From Microbacteriaceae bacterium VKM Ac-2854 (GTDB taxonomy: Bacteria; Actinomycetota; Actinomycetes; Actinomycetales; Microbacteriaceae), in contig JABMLH010000004.1 in NCBI GenBank assembly GCA_013205085.1, positions 186,001-250,000 on the forward strand: a stretch of 64,000 nt of DNA. Reading direction: 5' to 3'. Under the pieces are notes generated by a model, which saw only the letters and a program-made list of their open reading frames with translations, searched no databases and was not told where the DNA came from. How positions within the stretch are numbered: position 1 is the first letter of the stretch; each line of letters starts with the position of its first letter. Positions 33,680 through 42,800 of the stretch are shown piece by piece. Made by a program: the position numbers and the translations under genes.

Positions 33680-34979
33680 TCGGCTCTCTCTGCGCGCCCG
33701 GATCACCGCGGTCGCGACGCTGGCCGTCGCGGTGGCGGTGGGTCTGGGCGGCGTGCTGTTCCTCTTCGTGCTCTCGACGACGCTCTTCGACAGTGCCGCG
33801 TCGGCGGCCGAGAACGAGGCCGACCGTTTTCAGCAGATCGTGCAGGATTCGGGCCCGGCCGCGCTGCAGGAGCTGGACGGCTACGCGCAGCTGATCGCGG
33901 ACGGTCGCGTGGTCGCGTCGACGGAAGACCTGGAGGATGCGCCCGCGTTGGCCTCCGACGAACTCGATGACCCGGTGGCCGCGTCGGTTCCCGGTGAGGA
34001 CGATCGGCTCGTGATCGCCACCACGGACGTCGACGACGACCTGCTCGTCGCGGGGGTCGCCGACGACGGCCGCGACGAGGCGATCGCCACCACCGGCGTG
34101 CTGCTGCTCGTCGCGGTGCCGGTGATCGTGCTGTTCGTAGGCCTGACCTGCTGGGTCGTGGTGGGTCGCGCGCTGCGACCCGTCGAGCGGATGCGCGCCG
34201 CGGCCGAACGCGTCACCGCGGCCGACCTCGCGCAGCGGATCGACGCCCCGGCCGGTGGCGACGAGGTCGGCAGGCTCGGCGCCACCCTGAACCGGATGCT
34301 CGACCGGCTGCAGGATGCTCAGACGCGGCAGCGACGTTTTGTGTCCGACGCCTCCCACGAGCTGCGCTCGCCGGTCAGCTCGCTGCAGCAGAACGCCGAG
34401 ATCGCGCAGCACTATCCGGGCCGGATCCCGCCCGCGAGCTTCGCCGCCACGGTCGCCGAGGAGTCGGCGCGGATGGCCGGCCTGATCGACGGACTGCTGC
34501 TGCTCGCTCGGGCCGACGAGGCGACCCTGCGGCCCGTGCTGCGCCCCGTCGACCTCGATGACCTGGCCCTGCGGGAGGTGCGGCGCCTGCGCGGAGGGGA
34601 ACTCAAGATCGACGGCTCCGCGATCGCCGCGGCGCGAGCATCCGCCGACGAGGCACTGCTGGGCCGGGCACTGCGCAACCTCGTCGACAACGCGGCGCGA
34701 CACGCGCGCTCGCGGGTGGCGATCGCGTCCGCCGTCGTCGGCGAGGAGGTCGTGCTCGCGGTCGAGGATGACGGCTCGGGGATCGCGCCGAGCGAGCGCG
34801 AGCGGGTGTTCGAGCGATTCGTGCGCCTCGACGAGTCCCGCTCGCGGGACGCCGGCGGTTCCGGGCTGGGCCTCGCCATCGTCGCCGAGATCGCGCACGC
34901 CCACGGCGGATCCGTGAGCGTCGGCGACAGCCGACTCGGCGGCGCACGCTTCGAGATCCGACTGCCCAGCGGCGGCTGA
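33672..34979 (+). CDS. Sensor histidine kinase
   Basis: 435 aa. Membrane helix 1 at about residues 8-32, an acidic extracytoplasmic domain of about 100 residues (DDPVAASVPGEDDRLVIATT), helix 2 at about 140-165, HAMP, the H-box SDASHELRSPVS with His229, then N (NLVDNAARHA), G1 (DDGSGIAPSE) and G2 (GGSGLGLAIV) boxes. It should phosphorylate the regulator at 33005. The Asp/Glu-rich sensor domain hints at cation or antimicrobial-peptide sensing, but that is a guess. Confidence 0.92.
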   Translation: MRSRLSLRARITAVATLAVAVAVGLGGVLFLFVLSTTLFDSAASAAENEADRFQQIVQDSGPAALQELDGYAQLIADGRVVASTEDLEDAPALASDELDDPVAASVPGEDDRLVIATTDVDDDLLVAGVADDGRDEAIATTGVLLLVAVPVIVLFVGLTCWVVVGRALRPVERMRAAAERVTAADLAQRIDAPAGGDEVGRLGATLNRMLDRLQDAQTRQRRFVSDASHELRSPVSSLQQNAEIAQHYPGRIPPASFAATVAEESARMAGLIDGLLLLARADEATLRPVLRPVDLDDLALREVRRLRGGELKIDGSAIAAARASADEALLGRALRNLVDNAARHARSRVAIASAVVGEEVVLAVEDDGSGIAPSERERVFERFVRLDESRSRDAGGSGLGLAIVAEIAHAHGGSVSVGDSRLGGARFEIRLPSGG

Positions 34980-35017
34980 CGCCGCGGCGAGCTGCCTGGG
35001 GACGGACGCCGCCGCGC

Positions 35018-35611
35018 TCATCGGGACAGTCCGAACGACGCGCCCCGCCGCGGCGCCGCCTCGAGGCGTTCCCGCGCCGCGATCTCATCGCAGCGCAACC
35101 GATCGAGGAAGAGCTCGTCCTCATCCGGATAGTGCTCCACCACGGTGATCGGCAAGCATTCCAGGCCGGCGCCCTGCCGAAGGGAGTCGGACCCGACACT
35201 GCTCCACGCCGTGTCTTCGTCGGCCCCGAACGCCACGTGCGCCAGCAGGACGACCTCGCGCTCGGCGAGCTCCACCACGAGCTCGTCCAGCGAGCGCCGC
35301 CACTTCGGCAGTCGGCCGCTGCGCACCGCGACCGGGTCGCTGTGGAAGCCGACGGCGACGAACGGGAACCCTGCGGTGTGCTCGACGATCGCGTCGCGGA
35401 ACGGGCCGAAGTCGTCGTCGAATCCGTCGATGTCGGGGTCGATCGGGAACGGGCACCCACCCGGATGCTCGCCGTGATCGGGCATCCGCAGGACCCCGGC
35501 GACCCGGAGATCCATCGTGAAGTAGGCGGCGACGACGGCGCGTTCGCCGCCGCACTCGTGCAGCACGCCGCGGAGGAAGGAGAGGAGGTCGTGGCCGGAT
35601 TCGATGATCAT
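35018..35611 (-). CDS. Hypothetical protein, MIIESG family (197 aa)
   Basis: Begins MIIESGHDLLSFLRGVLHEC, closely like the start of the 37081 protein (MFIESGYDLHLLVHAFF), and shares its layout of beta strands broken by Asp/Glu-rich loops. No known domain recognised. The C-terminus LRCDEIAARERLEAAPRRG is helical and basic. Start ATG 35611 is 6 nt after TACGGT, leaderless. A TGTGGAGGAG motif lies in the divergent gap towards 35807. Confidence 0.7.
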   Translation of the reverse strand: MIIESGHDLLSFLRGVLHECGGERAVVAAYFTMDLRVAGVLRMPDHGEHPGGCPFPIDPDIDGFDDDFGPFRDAIVEHTAGFPFVAVGFHSDPVAVRSGRLPKWRRSLDELVVELAEREVVLLAHVAFGADEDTAWSSVGSDSLRQGAGLECLPITVVEHYPDEDELFLDRLRCDEIAARERLEAAPRRGASFGLSR

Positions 35612-35721
35612 GCCGACACCGTAAGCAGGCCGCTCGATGGGCCGCAGGCCGGATCGATCGATTGTGCAGAACTCGCCGGGCGGGGGTCGTTGTGGAGGAG
35701 GAGACCGCCCGGATCTCGCGC

Positions 35722-35737
35722 TTCAGGCTGGCTTCAG
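35722..35737 (+). promoter_or_regulatory. Direct repeat TTCAG-N6-TTCAG before the PepSY gene
   Basis: TTCAGGCTGGCTTCAG matches the repeat in front of the response regulator (32884) in both sequence and 11-bp period; placed about 70 bp before the 35807 start codon. Probable binding site of the 33005 regulator. Confidence 0.6.
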
Positions 35738-35806
35738 CGACCGATCGGCATCGTGGAGGCACCACGTCGGATCAACGCCGACCCTCGCACTCGAAGGAGC
35801 ATCCCC

Positions 35807-36391
35807 ATGCGCAAGAAGACCATGATCATCGCCGGTTCGGCCGTCGCGGCCGCCTTCGTTCTCGGCGGCACCGGCATCGCCTTCGCCGCCACCGACGGAT
35901 TCGGCGGTTCGGACGCACTGACCGGCTCCGACCTGGACCGCGCGTCCGCCGCGGCGATCGCCGAGATCGGCGGCGGCACCGTGACCGCGGCCGAGCGCGA
36001 CGACGACGGCCTGAAGCTGTACGAGCTGGACCTCGTGGGCAGCGACGGAACGGAGTACGAGGTGCGCCTCGACGCCGACTTCGCCGTGGTCTCGGTGGAT
36101 CGCGACGACAGCGACCTCAGCAGCTCGAACGACAGCACCGACCGCGGCAGCACGGACGACAGCACAGACCGCAGCAGCACGGCTCGCACCGACCCCGACG
36201 ACCTCGTGGGCGCGGAGCTGCAGCAGGCCTCGGACGCCGCTCTCGCGGCGGTCGGCGGTGGCACCGTCACCGAAGCCGAGCGCAGCGACGACGCCGATCA
36301 TGCCTTCGAGGTCGAGGTCACCCGTGCCGACGGTACCGACGTCGACGTCGAACTCGATGCCGCGTTCGCGGTGGTGCGCACGGACCGCTGA
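35807..36391 (+). CDS. Secreted protein with two PepSY-like domains
   Basis: 194 aa. Sec signal peptide (MRKKTMIIAGSAVAAAFVLG ending FAATD), then two PepSY-like units (LDRASAAAIAEIGGGTVTAA...YEVRLDADFAVVSVD and LQQASDAALAAVGGGTVTEA...VDVELDAAFAVVRTD) joined by a Ser/Asp/Thr-rich linker. PepSY domains are thought to act as inhibitors or sensors outside the membrane, often next to two-component systems. The shared TTCAG repeat suggests it is a target of the 33005/33672 pair. GAAGGAGC upstream of the ATG. Confidence 0.85.
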   Translation: MRKKTMIIAGSAVAAAFVLGGTGIAFAATDGFGGSDALTGSDLDRASAAAIAEIGGGTVTAAERDDDGLKLYELDLVGSDGTEYEVRLDADFAVVSVDRDDSDLSSSNDSTDRGSTDDSTDRSSTARTDPDDLVGAELQQASDAALAAVGGGTVTEAERSDDADHAFEVEVTRADGTDVDVELDAAFAVVRTDR

Positions 36392-36436
36392 TCAGCGTGG
36401 GCGGTGGCGTCGGATCGGAGGCGATGCCCGCCCGAA

Positions 36437-37054
36437 TCAGCCGGCGACGATTTCCGCCAGCACGAGGGCGGGCTCGCCCACCGGCCCGCCGCTCAGCGTC
36501 GCCCCGACGGCCGCTCGGCCATCGAGCACCCGCCGCACGACGAGGCGGACCTCACCGGCGTCGACCACCGTCTCCCGTTCGTCGCTCGACGCCGAGACGG
36601 CATCGAGACCCACCGACCGCGGCCCGCTCGACCCGCTTCCCTGCACCGTCGCGGTCGGCTCCCGCAGCACCATCGCCCCGTCGATCTCGATCCGTTGCTC
36701 CGCCTGAATCCCGCCGCCCTCGATCGCGGCGACGAACGCCGCGACCACAACCGGATCGCCGACGCCGTCGTACACCCAGCGCTCCCCGAGTACGGAGTGC
36801 TGCATGGTGCCGATCAGCCACTCCTCCGCGCCGGCGAGAGGGGCGTCGCGATAGCTCAGCGGCACCTGCAGCAGCGGGCCGGACGAAGCCTGCAGCAGCA
36901 GCGTCTCGATGCCGACCTCGCCCGCCGGATCGTCGAAGCGATAGGCGCCGCGTTGGCTGAAGCCACCCCCGGCGCACCAGGGTTGCGCCGGGGCCCACCC
37001 TTCGACGAGTTCGAGCTTGGTCGGCGTGATCGTCGCGCGGTGCAGCAGGGCCAT
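36437..37054 (-). CDS. Maltokinase N-terminal cap-like domain protein
   Basis: 205 aa stand-alone cap domain as found at the front of maltokinases (Pep2/Mak). Signature ALLHRATITPTKLELVEGWA at the N-terminus; middle EEWLIGTMQHSVLGERWVYD; the kinase domain is absent. Start is ATG 37054, 6 nt after TACCCT (leaderless), which excludes the longer upstream frame. Possibly a partner or regulator in glycogen/maltose metabolism; not demonstrated. Located 26 bp behind the 37081 gene. Confidence 0.82.
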   Translation of the reverse strand: MALLHRATITPTKLELVEGWAPAQPWCAGGGFSQRGAYRFDDPAGEVGIETLLLQASSGPLLQVPLSYRDAPLAGAEEWLIGTMQHSVLGERWVYDGVGDPVVVAAFVAAIEGGGIQAEQRIEIDGAMVLREPTATVQGSGSSGPRSVGLDAVSASSDERETVVDAGEVRLVVRRVLDGRAAVGATLSGGPVGEPALVLAEIVAG

Positions 37055-37080
37055 ATCCCGAGGGTACGCTCGCGCAGCGC

Positions 37081-37920
37081 TCAGTCGGCCGACTGAGATT
37101 CGACGTCCACGAATCGTGGTCGGCGGCGCTTGTCGAGCCACTCCGAGGTGTCCCGACCCGCGAGCAGTGCCGCCACTCGTTCGATCAGCGCGGCCTTCGT
37201 GCCGTACGCCTTGAGGCCGTTCGCCCGGCAGAACTCCGAGAGCGGGAACACCTTCCAGGTCAGTTCCCGGAAGCGCTCTTCATCGAGTTCCATCGTCAGC
37301 GCCACGCCCTCGTTCGAGGCGGGCGGTGGCGGCGTGTACGGCGCGAACATCCGAGTGCGCCCGATCGACTCGCCCGACAGCGTCGCTCGCGCCGTGCTCC
37401 GTTGCCGGTGCAACCGCTCGGCGAAGTCGGCGTCCAGCCGCGGCTCGCGCGTCAGCGTCACCTCGGGCACCGGGTCCATCGATCCGCGGAAGTCGTGCCA
37501 GCCGTCGATGAAGATCCCGTCGCCGTACATCACGTGCCGCAGCATCAGGACGCCCTCATCGGCGAGGTCGAGCTTCAGCCGGGCCAGCGATAGCGCCCAC
37601 GGTTGCGCATCCGGGAACTCCTCGGCGGTCCGGCCGTCGCCGAGGTGCGCCAGCGCGATATAGCGCCCCGCGTTCTCCCGCACCAGCGTCAGGATGCGCG
37701 TGTGGGCGGGCCCGACATCGTCCCGGAATTCCGGCAGCACCTCGACGACCCGCCGGCAGTCCATCCGATCGTCGAGCACCACCAGCACGAGCGGGCCGAT
37801 GCCGCCGGGGGCGAGCGGCAGCGAGCGGGCGCGCGGCCCCCAGCCCGATTCCTCGAGCGAGGGCTCGAGGAAGAACGCGTGGACGAGAAGATGCAGGTCG
37901 TACCCGGATTCGATGAACAT
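37081..37920 (-). CDS. Hypothetical protein, MIIESG family with C-terminal SAP-like module
   Basis: 279 aa. Residues 1-200 resemble the 35018 protein (MFIESGYDL start, beta strands such as GPLVLVVLDDRMDCRRVVEV, LADEGVLMLRHVMYGDG). Residues about 215-265 (LDEERFRELTWKVFPLSEFC then GTKAALIERVAALLAGRD) look like the SAP-type module of the 25603 protein. So this is a family domain fused to a probable nucleic-acid-binding tail. ATG 37920 is 6 nt after TAGCGT, leaderless. Function unknown. Confidence 0.7.
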   Translation of the reverse strand: MFIESGYDLHLLVHAFFLEPSLEESGWGPRARSLPLAPGGIGPLVLVVLDDRMDCRRVVEVLPEFRDDVGPAHTRILTLVRENAGRYIALAHLGDGRTAEEFPDAQPWALSLARLKLDLADEGVLMLRHVMYGDGIFIDGWHDFRGSMDPVPEVTLTREPRLDADFAERLHRQRSTARATLSGESIGRTRMFAPYTPPPPASNEGVALTMELDEERFRELTWKVFPLSEFCRANGLKAYGTKAALIERVAALLAGRDTSEWLDKRRRPRFVDVESQSAD

Positions 37921-38012
37921 GATCCGACGCTAGATTCGCTCCTCCCGGCGCCGCTGGCCCGATCGGTCGAATGTGGAAACTCCGCCGGGTGCACGGGGTT
38001 GTGGAGGAGGCG

Positions 38013-38552
38013 TCAGCAGCCGGGGCGGTCGGTGGCGCGGGTCCGAGTGATCAGCCAGGCGTCGCCGGTCTTCAGCAGCGATACCGTCCACGCGCGGCGC
38101 TTCTCGGCCGCCTCGTTCAACCGTCCGTCCGGGTAGACGAAACGCCAGCCGCCGCGATCGATGCACGTCGAGACGACCAGGTGCCCGAGCCCGTTCGAGC
38201 CGGTCCAGCGCCGCACCACGGTCGGCGCGTCGAAGGCGGAACGGCCGTCGATGACGTACTTCTCGCCGCGATCGTTCGTGTAGTCGTCCTGATAACCGTG
38301 GGCGACGTCGGACGTGGTGACATCGACGAACATCGAGTAGTCCGCCGCGTCGGCGTGGTGTTTCACCTCCTCCACCTCGGCGAGACGGGACAGGATCCCG
38401 CTCGCCATGGCGACGGCCTCCTCGTCCGTGGCGAACGGCGCCGCGGCCTCGGGCGGTGCCGAGACCAACGGCGCAGGCCGGGCGGACGCGGCGCAGGCGG
38501 AGAGGGTCAGGATCAGAACGGCGACCACGGCGGCGCGACGAAGCAGGTGCAT
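38013..38552 (-). CDS. Lipoprotein, possible paralog of the 38653 gene
   Basis: 179 aa with a lipoprotein signal (VVAVLILTLSACA; lipobox LSAC, Cys20). The body carries VVSTCIDRGGWRFVYPDGR and ends KTGDAWLITRTRATDRPGC, an NTF2-like layout. The divergent 38653 protein has a comparable GCLDATSVVVISNADGSD element. Start ATG 38552 is 6 nt after TACCGT, leaderless. Role unknown. Confidence 0.72.
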   Translation of the reverse strand: MHLLRRAAVVAVLILTLSACAASARPAPLVSAPPEAAAPFATDEEAVAMASGILSRLAEVEEVKHHADAADYSMFVDVTTSDVAHGYQDDYTNDRGEKYVIDGRSAFDAPTVVRRWTGSNGLGHLVVSTCIDRGGWRFVYPDGRLNEAAEKRRAWTVSLLKTGDAWLITRTRATDRPGC

Positions 38553-38582
38553 CCGGACACGGTAGCCACGCGGCGCTCGACC

Positions 38583-38622
38583 CCGCAGAACTCATCCACA
38601 GGGCTGTGGATAACTTCTGCGG
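38583..38622. repeat. 40-bp palindrome containing a consensus DnaA box
   Basis: The sequence runs CCGCAGAACTCATCCACAGG then GCTGTGGATAACTTCTGCGG; the halves pair with two mismatches. Its right half holds an exact TTATCCACAG DnaA box on the minus strand. It lies between divergent paralogs 38013 and 38653. One box in a palindrome is not an origin; it may be a repeat or a DnaA titration or regulatory site. Confidence 0.75.
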
Positions 38623-38652
38623 AGCCGCGCGCGATCTGGTTATGGTCGCCGG

Positions 38653-39228
38653 ATGAAACGCATGCTCCGCTCCCCGTTCCTCTGGGCCACCCTGACGCTC
38701 CTGCTGGCGATCGGCGTCGCAGGGGCGTGGCTCTACCTCGACCCGCCGCCCGTCGCCCACCATGCGGCGTCGATCACGGATGACGAGACGGTGCTCGAGC
38801 GAGCCGAGGCGGGCTACAAGGCGTACCTCGCGACGCGGACGCAGATCCTGCAGGAAGGCGGCGCCGACCCCGCTCGCATCGAGAACGTCGCAGCGCACGC
38901 GCTGTCGGCGCAGATGTACACGACCGCCGACACGATTCGTGACGGCGACTACCACTACACCGGTGGTTGGACCTTCACCGAGCCGCAGCTCGTGAACCGG
39001 ATGATCGACGAGTACGGTCGCGCGCACGTCATCCTCCGCGGTTGTCTCGATGCGACCTCCGTCGTCGTCATCTCGAACGCGGACGGTTCCGATATCACGA
39101 ACGAGGACTGGACCGATCGTCGAGACGTGATCGAAGTCACCCTCGTCACGATGGACGAGAAGACCGACGAACTCACGCCCTACTCATCCACGGACCTCCC
39201 CGGCCAGGAATGCGCCCCGCTCGAGTGA
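38653..39228 (+). CDS. Membrane-anchored hypothetical protein, NTF2-like
   Basis: 191 aa with an N-terminal anchor (FLWATLTLLLAIGVAGAWLYL, about residues 9-29). The outside part has a helix DETVLERAEAGYKAYLATRT and a beta end with ILRGCLDATSVVVISNADG and VIEVTLVTMDEKTD. Comparable to the divergent lipoprotein 38013. ATG 38653 is 6 nt after TATGGT, leaderless. Unknown function. Confidence 0.72.
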   Translation: MKRMLRSPFLWATLTLLLAIGVAGAWLYLDPPPVAHHAASITDDETVLERAEAGYKAYLATRTQILQEGGADPARIENVAAHALSAQMYTTADTIRDGDYHYTGGWTFTEPQLVNRMIDEYGRAHVILRGCLDATSVVVISNADGSDITNEDWTDRRDVIEVTLVTMDEKTDELTPYSSTDLPGQECAPLE

Positions 39229-39303
39229 CGCATTAGATGTCGGAGGTCGCCCGTAGTGTCGAACCAGACGATCCCAACGAATTCCCGATGGAAGGAGGCG
39301 CGA

Positions 39304-42300
39304 ATGTACTTCACCGGTGACGGCATCGTGCTCAGCCCGAGCGATCTGAAGACCGCATCGGAGTGCGAGTTCGCCTTCCTACGCACCCTCGACGTCAAGC
39401 TCGGCCGGGCCGAGGCGCTCGATCTGCCCGAAGACCCGATGTACGCCCGCACCTCCAGCCTCGGCGACGCCCACGAGCTGCGCACGCTGGAGCGCTACCG
39501 GGCGCAGTTCGGAGCCGGAGTGGTCGAGGTCGAACGCCCCGATCTGCGCGACCCGGCGGCGGTCGCCGCCGCGGTCGAGGCCACCCGACGCGGCTTCGCG
39601 GAAGGTGCCGACGTCGTGTTCCAGGCCACCTTCGTCGACGATGACTTCGTGGGCTTCGCCGACTTCATCGTGAAGACCGCCGACGGCCGCTACCGGGTGC
39701 AGGATACGAAGCTCGCCCGCTCGGCCAAGGTCACCGCTCTGCTGCAGCTCGCCGCCTACGCCGACCGGATGCAGCGTGCGGGCATCCCGGTCGCGGAGGA
39801 GGTCGACCTGCTGCTCGGCGACGGCCGCACCAGCACGCACCTGCTCGCCGACATCCTGCCCGTGTACCGCCGACGCCGGCACCGCCTCGACACGATCGTC
39901 GCCGAGCGGATCGCCGAGACCGAACCGCTCGTTTGGGGCGACCCCCGGTACGCCGTCGACGGCCGCTGCGAGGTCTGCGCGGCCGAGATCGAGGCCTCGC
40001 GCGACGTGCTCCTGGTCGCCGGGATGCGCATCCTGCAACGCGAACGCCTGCACGCCGCCGGCATCACCACGATCGAGCAGCTCGCCGCGAGCGATGGAGC
40101 CGTCGAGGGCGTCACCGCGGAGGCGCTCGGCAAACTGCGCAGTCAGGCACGGCTCCAGCTCGCGGCCGTTCCCGGCGAGATGCCGCCGGTCGAGGTGTAC
40201 GCACCGAACGCCCTCGCCGCCCTGCCCGAACCGTCACCGGGCGACCTCTACTTCGACTTCGAGGGCGATCCGCTCTACACCGAGGGCGCCGGCACCAGCT
40301 GGGGCATCGACTACCTCTTCGGCTTCATCGACCGCTCCGAGCAGTTCACGCCCTACTGGGCGCACTCCTTCGCCGAGGAGCGCGTGGCGCTGCGCCGCTG
40401 GCTCGACGACGTCGCGGAGCGCCGCGCGCACAATCCGAAGCTGCACATCTACCACTACGCCTCCTACGAGCGCACCCACCTGCTCGCCATCGCGGCCCGC
40501 CACGGCGTCGGGGTCGACGAGGTCGACGCGCTGCTGCGCGACGGCGTACTGGTCGACCTCTACCCACTCGTGCGCCGCAGCGTCCGCGTCGGTTCGCATT
40601 CGTACTCGATCAAGAAGCTCGAACCGCTCTACATGGGCGACGAACTGCGCAGCGGCGAGGTCACGAACGCCGTCGCCTCGATCACGGAGTACGCCGACGC
40701 CCGCGGGCTGATCGAGAAGGGCGAGGTCGCCGCCGGGCAGCACAAGCTCGACGAGATCGGCGACTACAACCGTTACGACTGCGTCTCGACCCTGCGCCTG
40801 CACGAGTGGCTGCTGGCGAAGGCGCGCTCCGCCGGCGTCACCCTGCGGGGCCCGATCGAAGAGGCGACCCCCGCCGAGCCGCCGCGCCCGCTCTACGCCG
40901 AGCTGATGGCCCTCGCCGGCGACCCGCTCGACGCGGCCCGCAGCCCCGAGCAGACCGCGCTCGCCTTCACGGCGGCCACTCTCGACTTCCACCGCCGCGA
41001 GCAGAAGAGCTTCTGGTGGGAGCACTTCGCCCGATTGCTGTACCCGATCGACGACTGGGCCGGCAATAAGGGAGTGCTCCGCGTCGACCGCACCGAGGTG
41101 GTGCGCGACTGGTATCGCGAACCCGGACAGCGCGTCGACCGACGGCTGCTGCGCCTGCACGGCGAGCTCGCGGCGGGCGGTTCGCTCAAAGAGGGCTCTC
41201 GGCCGTTCCTCGTCTACGACTTCGACGCCTCCGTCGTGGGCCCGCGCGACCGGGAGGACCAGCGGCACTACCACTCGGCCAGGGTCGCGTCCGAGTACAA
41301 CGGCATCACCGTCGAGTTCGAGGAGACGCTGCCCAAGGGCGTCGAGCCGTTCGACGATCTGCCGATCGCGGTGACCCCCGAAGCGCCGCCGCAGGCGGGC
41401 AAACAGCAGGATGCGATCACCGGCTGGGCGCAGTCGGTGCTGGATGCGCAGCCCGACTGGCCGCTCGACCCGGCCGCCGACATCTTCCTCCGCCGCCCGC
41501 CGCGCACCCGCTCGGGCAGGCTAGCGCAGGGCGACGCCGTCGCCGCCGTGATCGCGTCGACCCTCGACCTCGACGGCTCCTACCTCGCCGTGCAGGGCCC
41601 GCCCGGCACCGGTAAGACCTACCTCGGCTCGCACGTGATCGCGGCCCTCGTCGCCGAACACGGCTGGAAGATCGGCGTCGTCGCGCAGTCGCACGCGGTG
41701 GTCGACAACCTGCTCGTCGCCGTCGTCCGCGCCGGCCTCTCCCCCGCGCTGGTCGGAAAGAAGGCCCGCACCGGCGAGCCGGAGTCGCCCGACTACGTTC
41801 CGCTGAATGCCGACGGCTACCTCGCTTTCGCGGAGGAGAACCCGGGCGGGTTCGTGATCGGCGGCACCGCGTGGGACTTCGCGCACCCCGACCGCGTGCC
41901 CCGGCACAGCCTCGACCTCCTAGTGATCGACGAGGCGGGCCAGTTCTCGCTCGCCTACACCGTCGCCGCCGCCGTCTCGGCACGGAACCTGTTGATGCTC
42001 GGCGATCCGCAGCAGCTGCCGCAGGTGAGCCAGGGCATCCATCCCGAGCCGGTGGATCGCTCCGCCCTGGGCTGGATCGCGGCCGGGCACGACGTGCTGC
42101 CGGCCGAGTTCGGCTACTTCCTCGCTGAGAGCCGGCGCATGCATCCGGCCGTCGCCGAGCCGGTGTCGCGGCTCTCCTACGAGGGCGCACTGCGCTCGCA
42201 TCCGGTCGCCCTGACCCGCTACCTCGACGGGGTCGAGCCAGGTGTGCATCCGCTGCCCGTTGTGCACTCCGGCAACGCGAACGCCTCGCCGGAGGAGGCG

Positions 42301-42717
42301 GCCGTTGTTGTCGCGCTGGTGCAGCAGCACCTCGGCCGCGCGTGGGACGACGGCGCGGGGGCGGCACCGCTCGGCGAGGCCGACGTCATCGTGGTGACGC
42401 CGTACAACGCCCAACTCGAACTGATCCGCGAGGCGCTGGACGCGGTCGAGCTGACGGAGGTGCGCGTCGGCACGGTCGACAAGTTCCAGGGCCAAGAGGC
42501 GGCCGTCTCGATCGTCTCGCTCGCCGCGTCCTCTGCCGCCGACGTGCCGCGCGGTATGGGGTTCCTCCTGCAGAAGAACCGCCTGAACGTCGCCGTCTCC
42601 CGCGCGAAGTGGGCGGCCTATCTGGTCTACTCCCCGGCCCTGCTGAACGATCTCCCGCACACCCCCGACGGCGTCGCCGAACTCAGCCGCTTCATCGCCC
42701 TGGCGGAACCCACCTAG
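39304..42717 (+). CDS. TM0106 family RecB-like nuclease fused to SF1 helicase
   Basis: 1137 aa. Residues about 1-260: RecB-type nuclease (GFADFIVKTADGRYRVQDTKLA, with the DxK of the active site, and CEVC cysteines). Residues about 300-540: RNase H-like TM0106 domain (DLYFDFEGDPLYTEGAG, IYHYASYERTHL, YNRYDCVSTLRLHEWL). Residues about 740-1137: SF1 helicase with Walker A GPPGTGKT at 765-772, LLVIDEAGQFS, MLGDPQQLPQV, VDKFQGQEAAVSIVS and NVAVSRAK. Likely DNA repair, of Dna2 type. Chosen start ATG 39304 has AAGGAGG at 39292; a GTG at 39256 lacks one. Confidence 0.9.
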   Translation: MYFTGDGIVLSPSDLKTASECEFAFLRTLDVKLGRAEALDLPEDPMYARTSSLGDAHELRTLERYRAQFGAGVVEVERPDLRDPAAVAAAVEATRRGFAEGADVVFQATFVDDDFVGFADFIVKTADGRYRVQDTKLARSAKVTALLQLAAYADRMQRAGIPVAEEVDLLLGDGRTSTHLLADILPVYRRRRHRLDTIVAERIAETEPLVWGDPRYAVDGRCEVCAAEIEASRDVLLVAGMRILQRERLHAAGITTIEQLAASDGAVEGVTAEALGKLRSQARLQLAAVPGEMPPVEVYAPNALAALPEPSPGDLYFDFEGDPLYTEGAGTSWGIDYLFGFIDRSEQFTPYWAHSFAEERVALRRWLDDVAERRAHNPKLHIYHYASYERTHLLAIAARHGVGVDEVDALLRDGVLVDLYPLVRRSVRVGSHSYSIKKLEPLYMGDELRSGEVTNAVASITEYADARGLIEKGEVAAGQHKLDEIGDYNRYDCVSTLRLHEWLLAKARSAGVTLRGPIEEATPAEPPRPLYAELMALAGDPLDAARSPEQTALAFTAATLDFHRREQKSFWWEHFARLLYPIDDWAGNKGVLRVDRTEVVRDWYREPGQRVDRRLLRLHGELAAGGSLKEGSRPFLVYDFDASVVGPRDREDQRHYHSARVASEYNGITVEFEETLPKGVEPFDDLPIAVTPEAPPQAGKQQDAITGWAQSVLDAQPDWPLDPAADIFLRRPPRTRSGRLAQGDAVAAVIASTLDLDGSYLAVQGPPGTGKTYLGSHVIAALVAEHGWKIGVVAQSHAVVDNLLVAVVRAGLSPALVGKKARTGEPESPDYVPLNADGYLAFAEENPGGFVIGGTAWDFAHPDRVPRHSLDLLVIDEAGQFSLAYTVAAAVSARNLLMLGDPQQLPQVSQGIHPEPVDRSALGWIAAGHDVLPAEFGYFLAESRRMHPAVAEPVSRLSYEGALRSHPVALTRYLDGVEPGVHPLPVVHSGNANASPEEAAVVVALVQQHLGRAWDDGAGAAPLGEADVIVVTPYNAQLELIREALDAVELTEVRVGTVDKFQGQEAAVSIVSLAASSAADVPRGMGFLLQKNRLNVAVSRAKWAAYLVYSPALLNDLPHTPDGVAELSRFIALAEPT

Positions 42718-42736
42718 CGCGCCCCACCCCTTAACG

Positions 42737-42780
42737 GCGGAAAGTTGCAGGCCAACTCGCGTCGACCTGCAACTTTTCGC
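42737..42780. repeat. Palindrome, second GCGAAAAGTTGCAG copy
   Basis: GCGGAAAGTTGCAG (42737-42750) pairs with CTGCAACTTTTCGC (42767-42780), one mismatch, 16-nt loop. Same arm core as 31456. Located between the convergent 39304 and 42801 genes, terminator position. Confidence 0.8.
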
Positions 42781-42800
42781 TGGTGAGGGCGGGGCCGGCG

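Noticed and set aside
38583-38622. Replication origin
   Set aside because: Only one exact DnaA box; no dnaA/dnaN neighbours, no box cluster, no AT-rich unwinding region.
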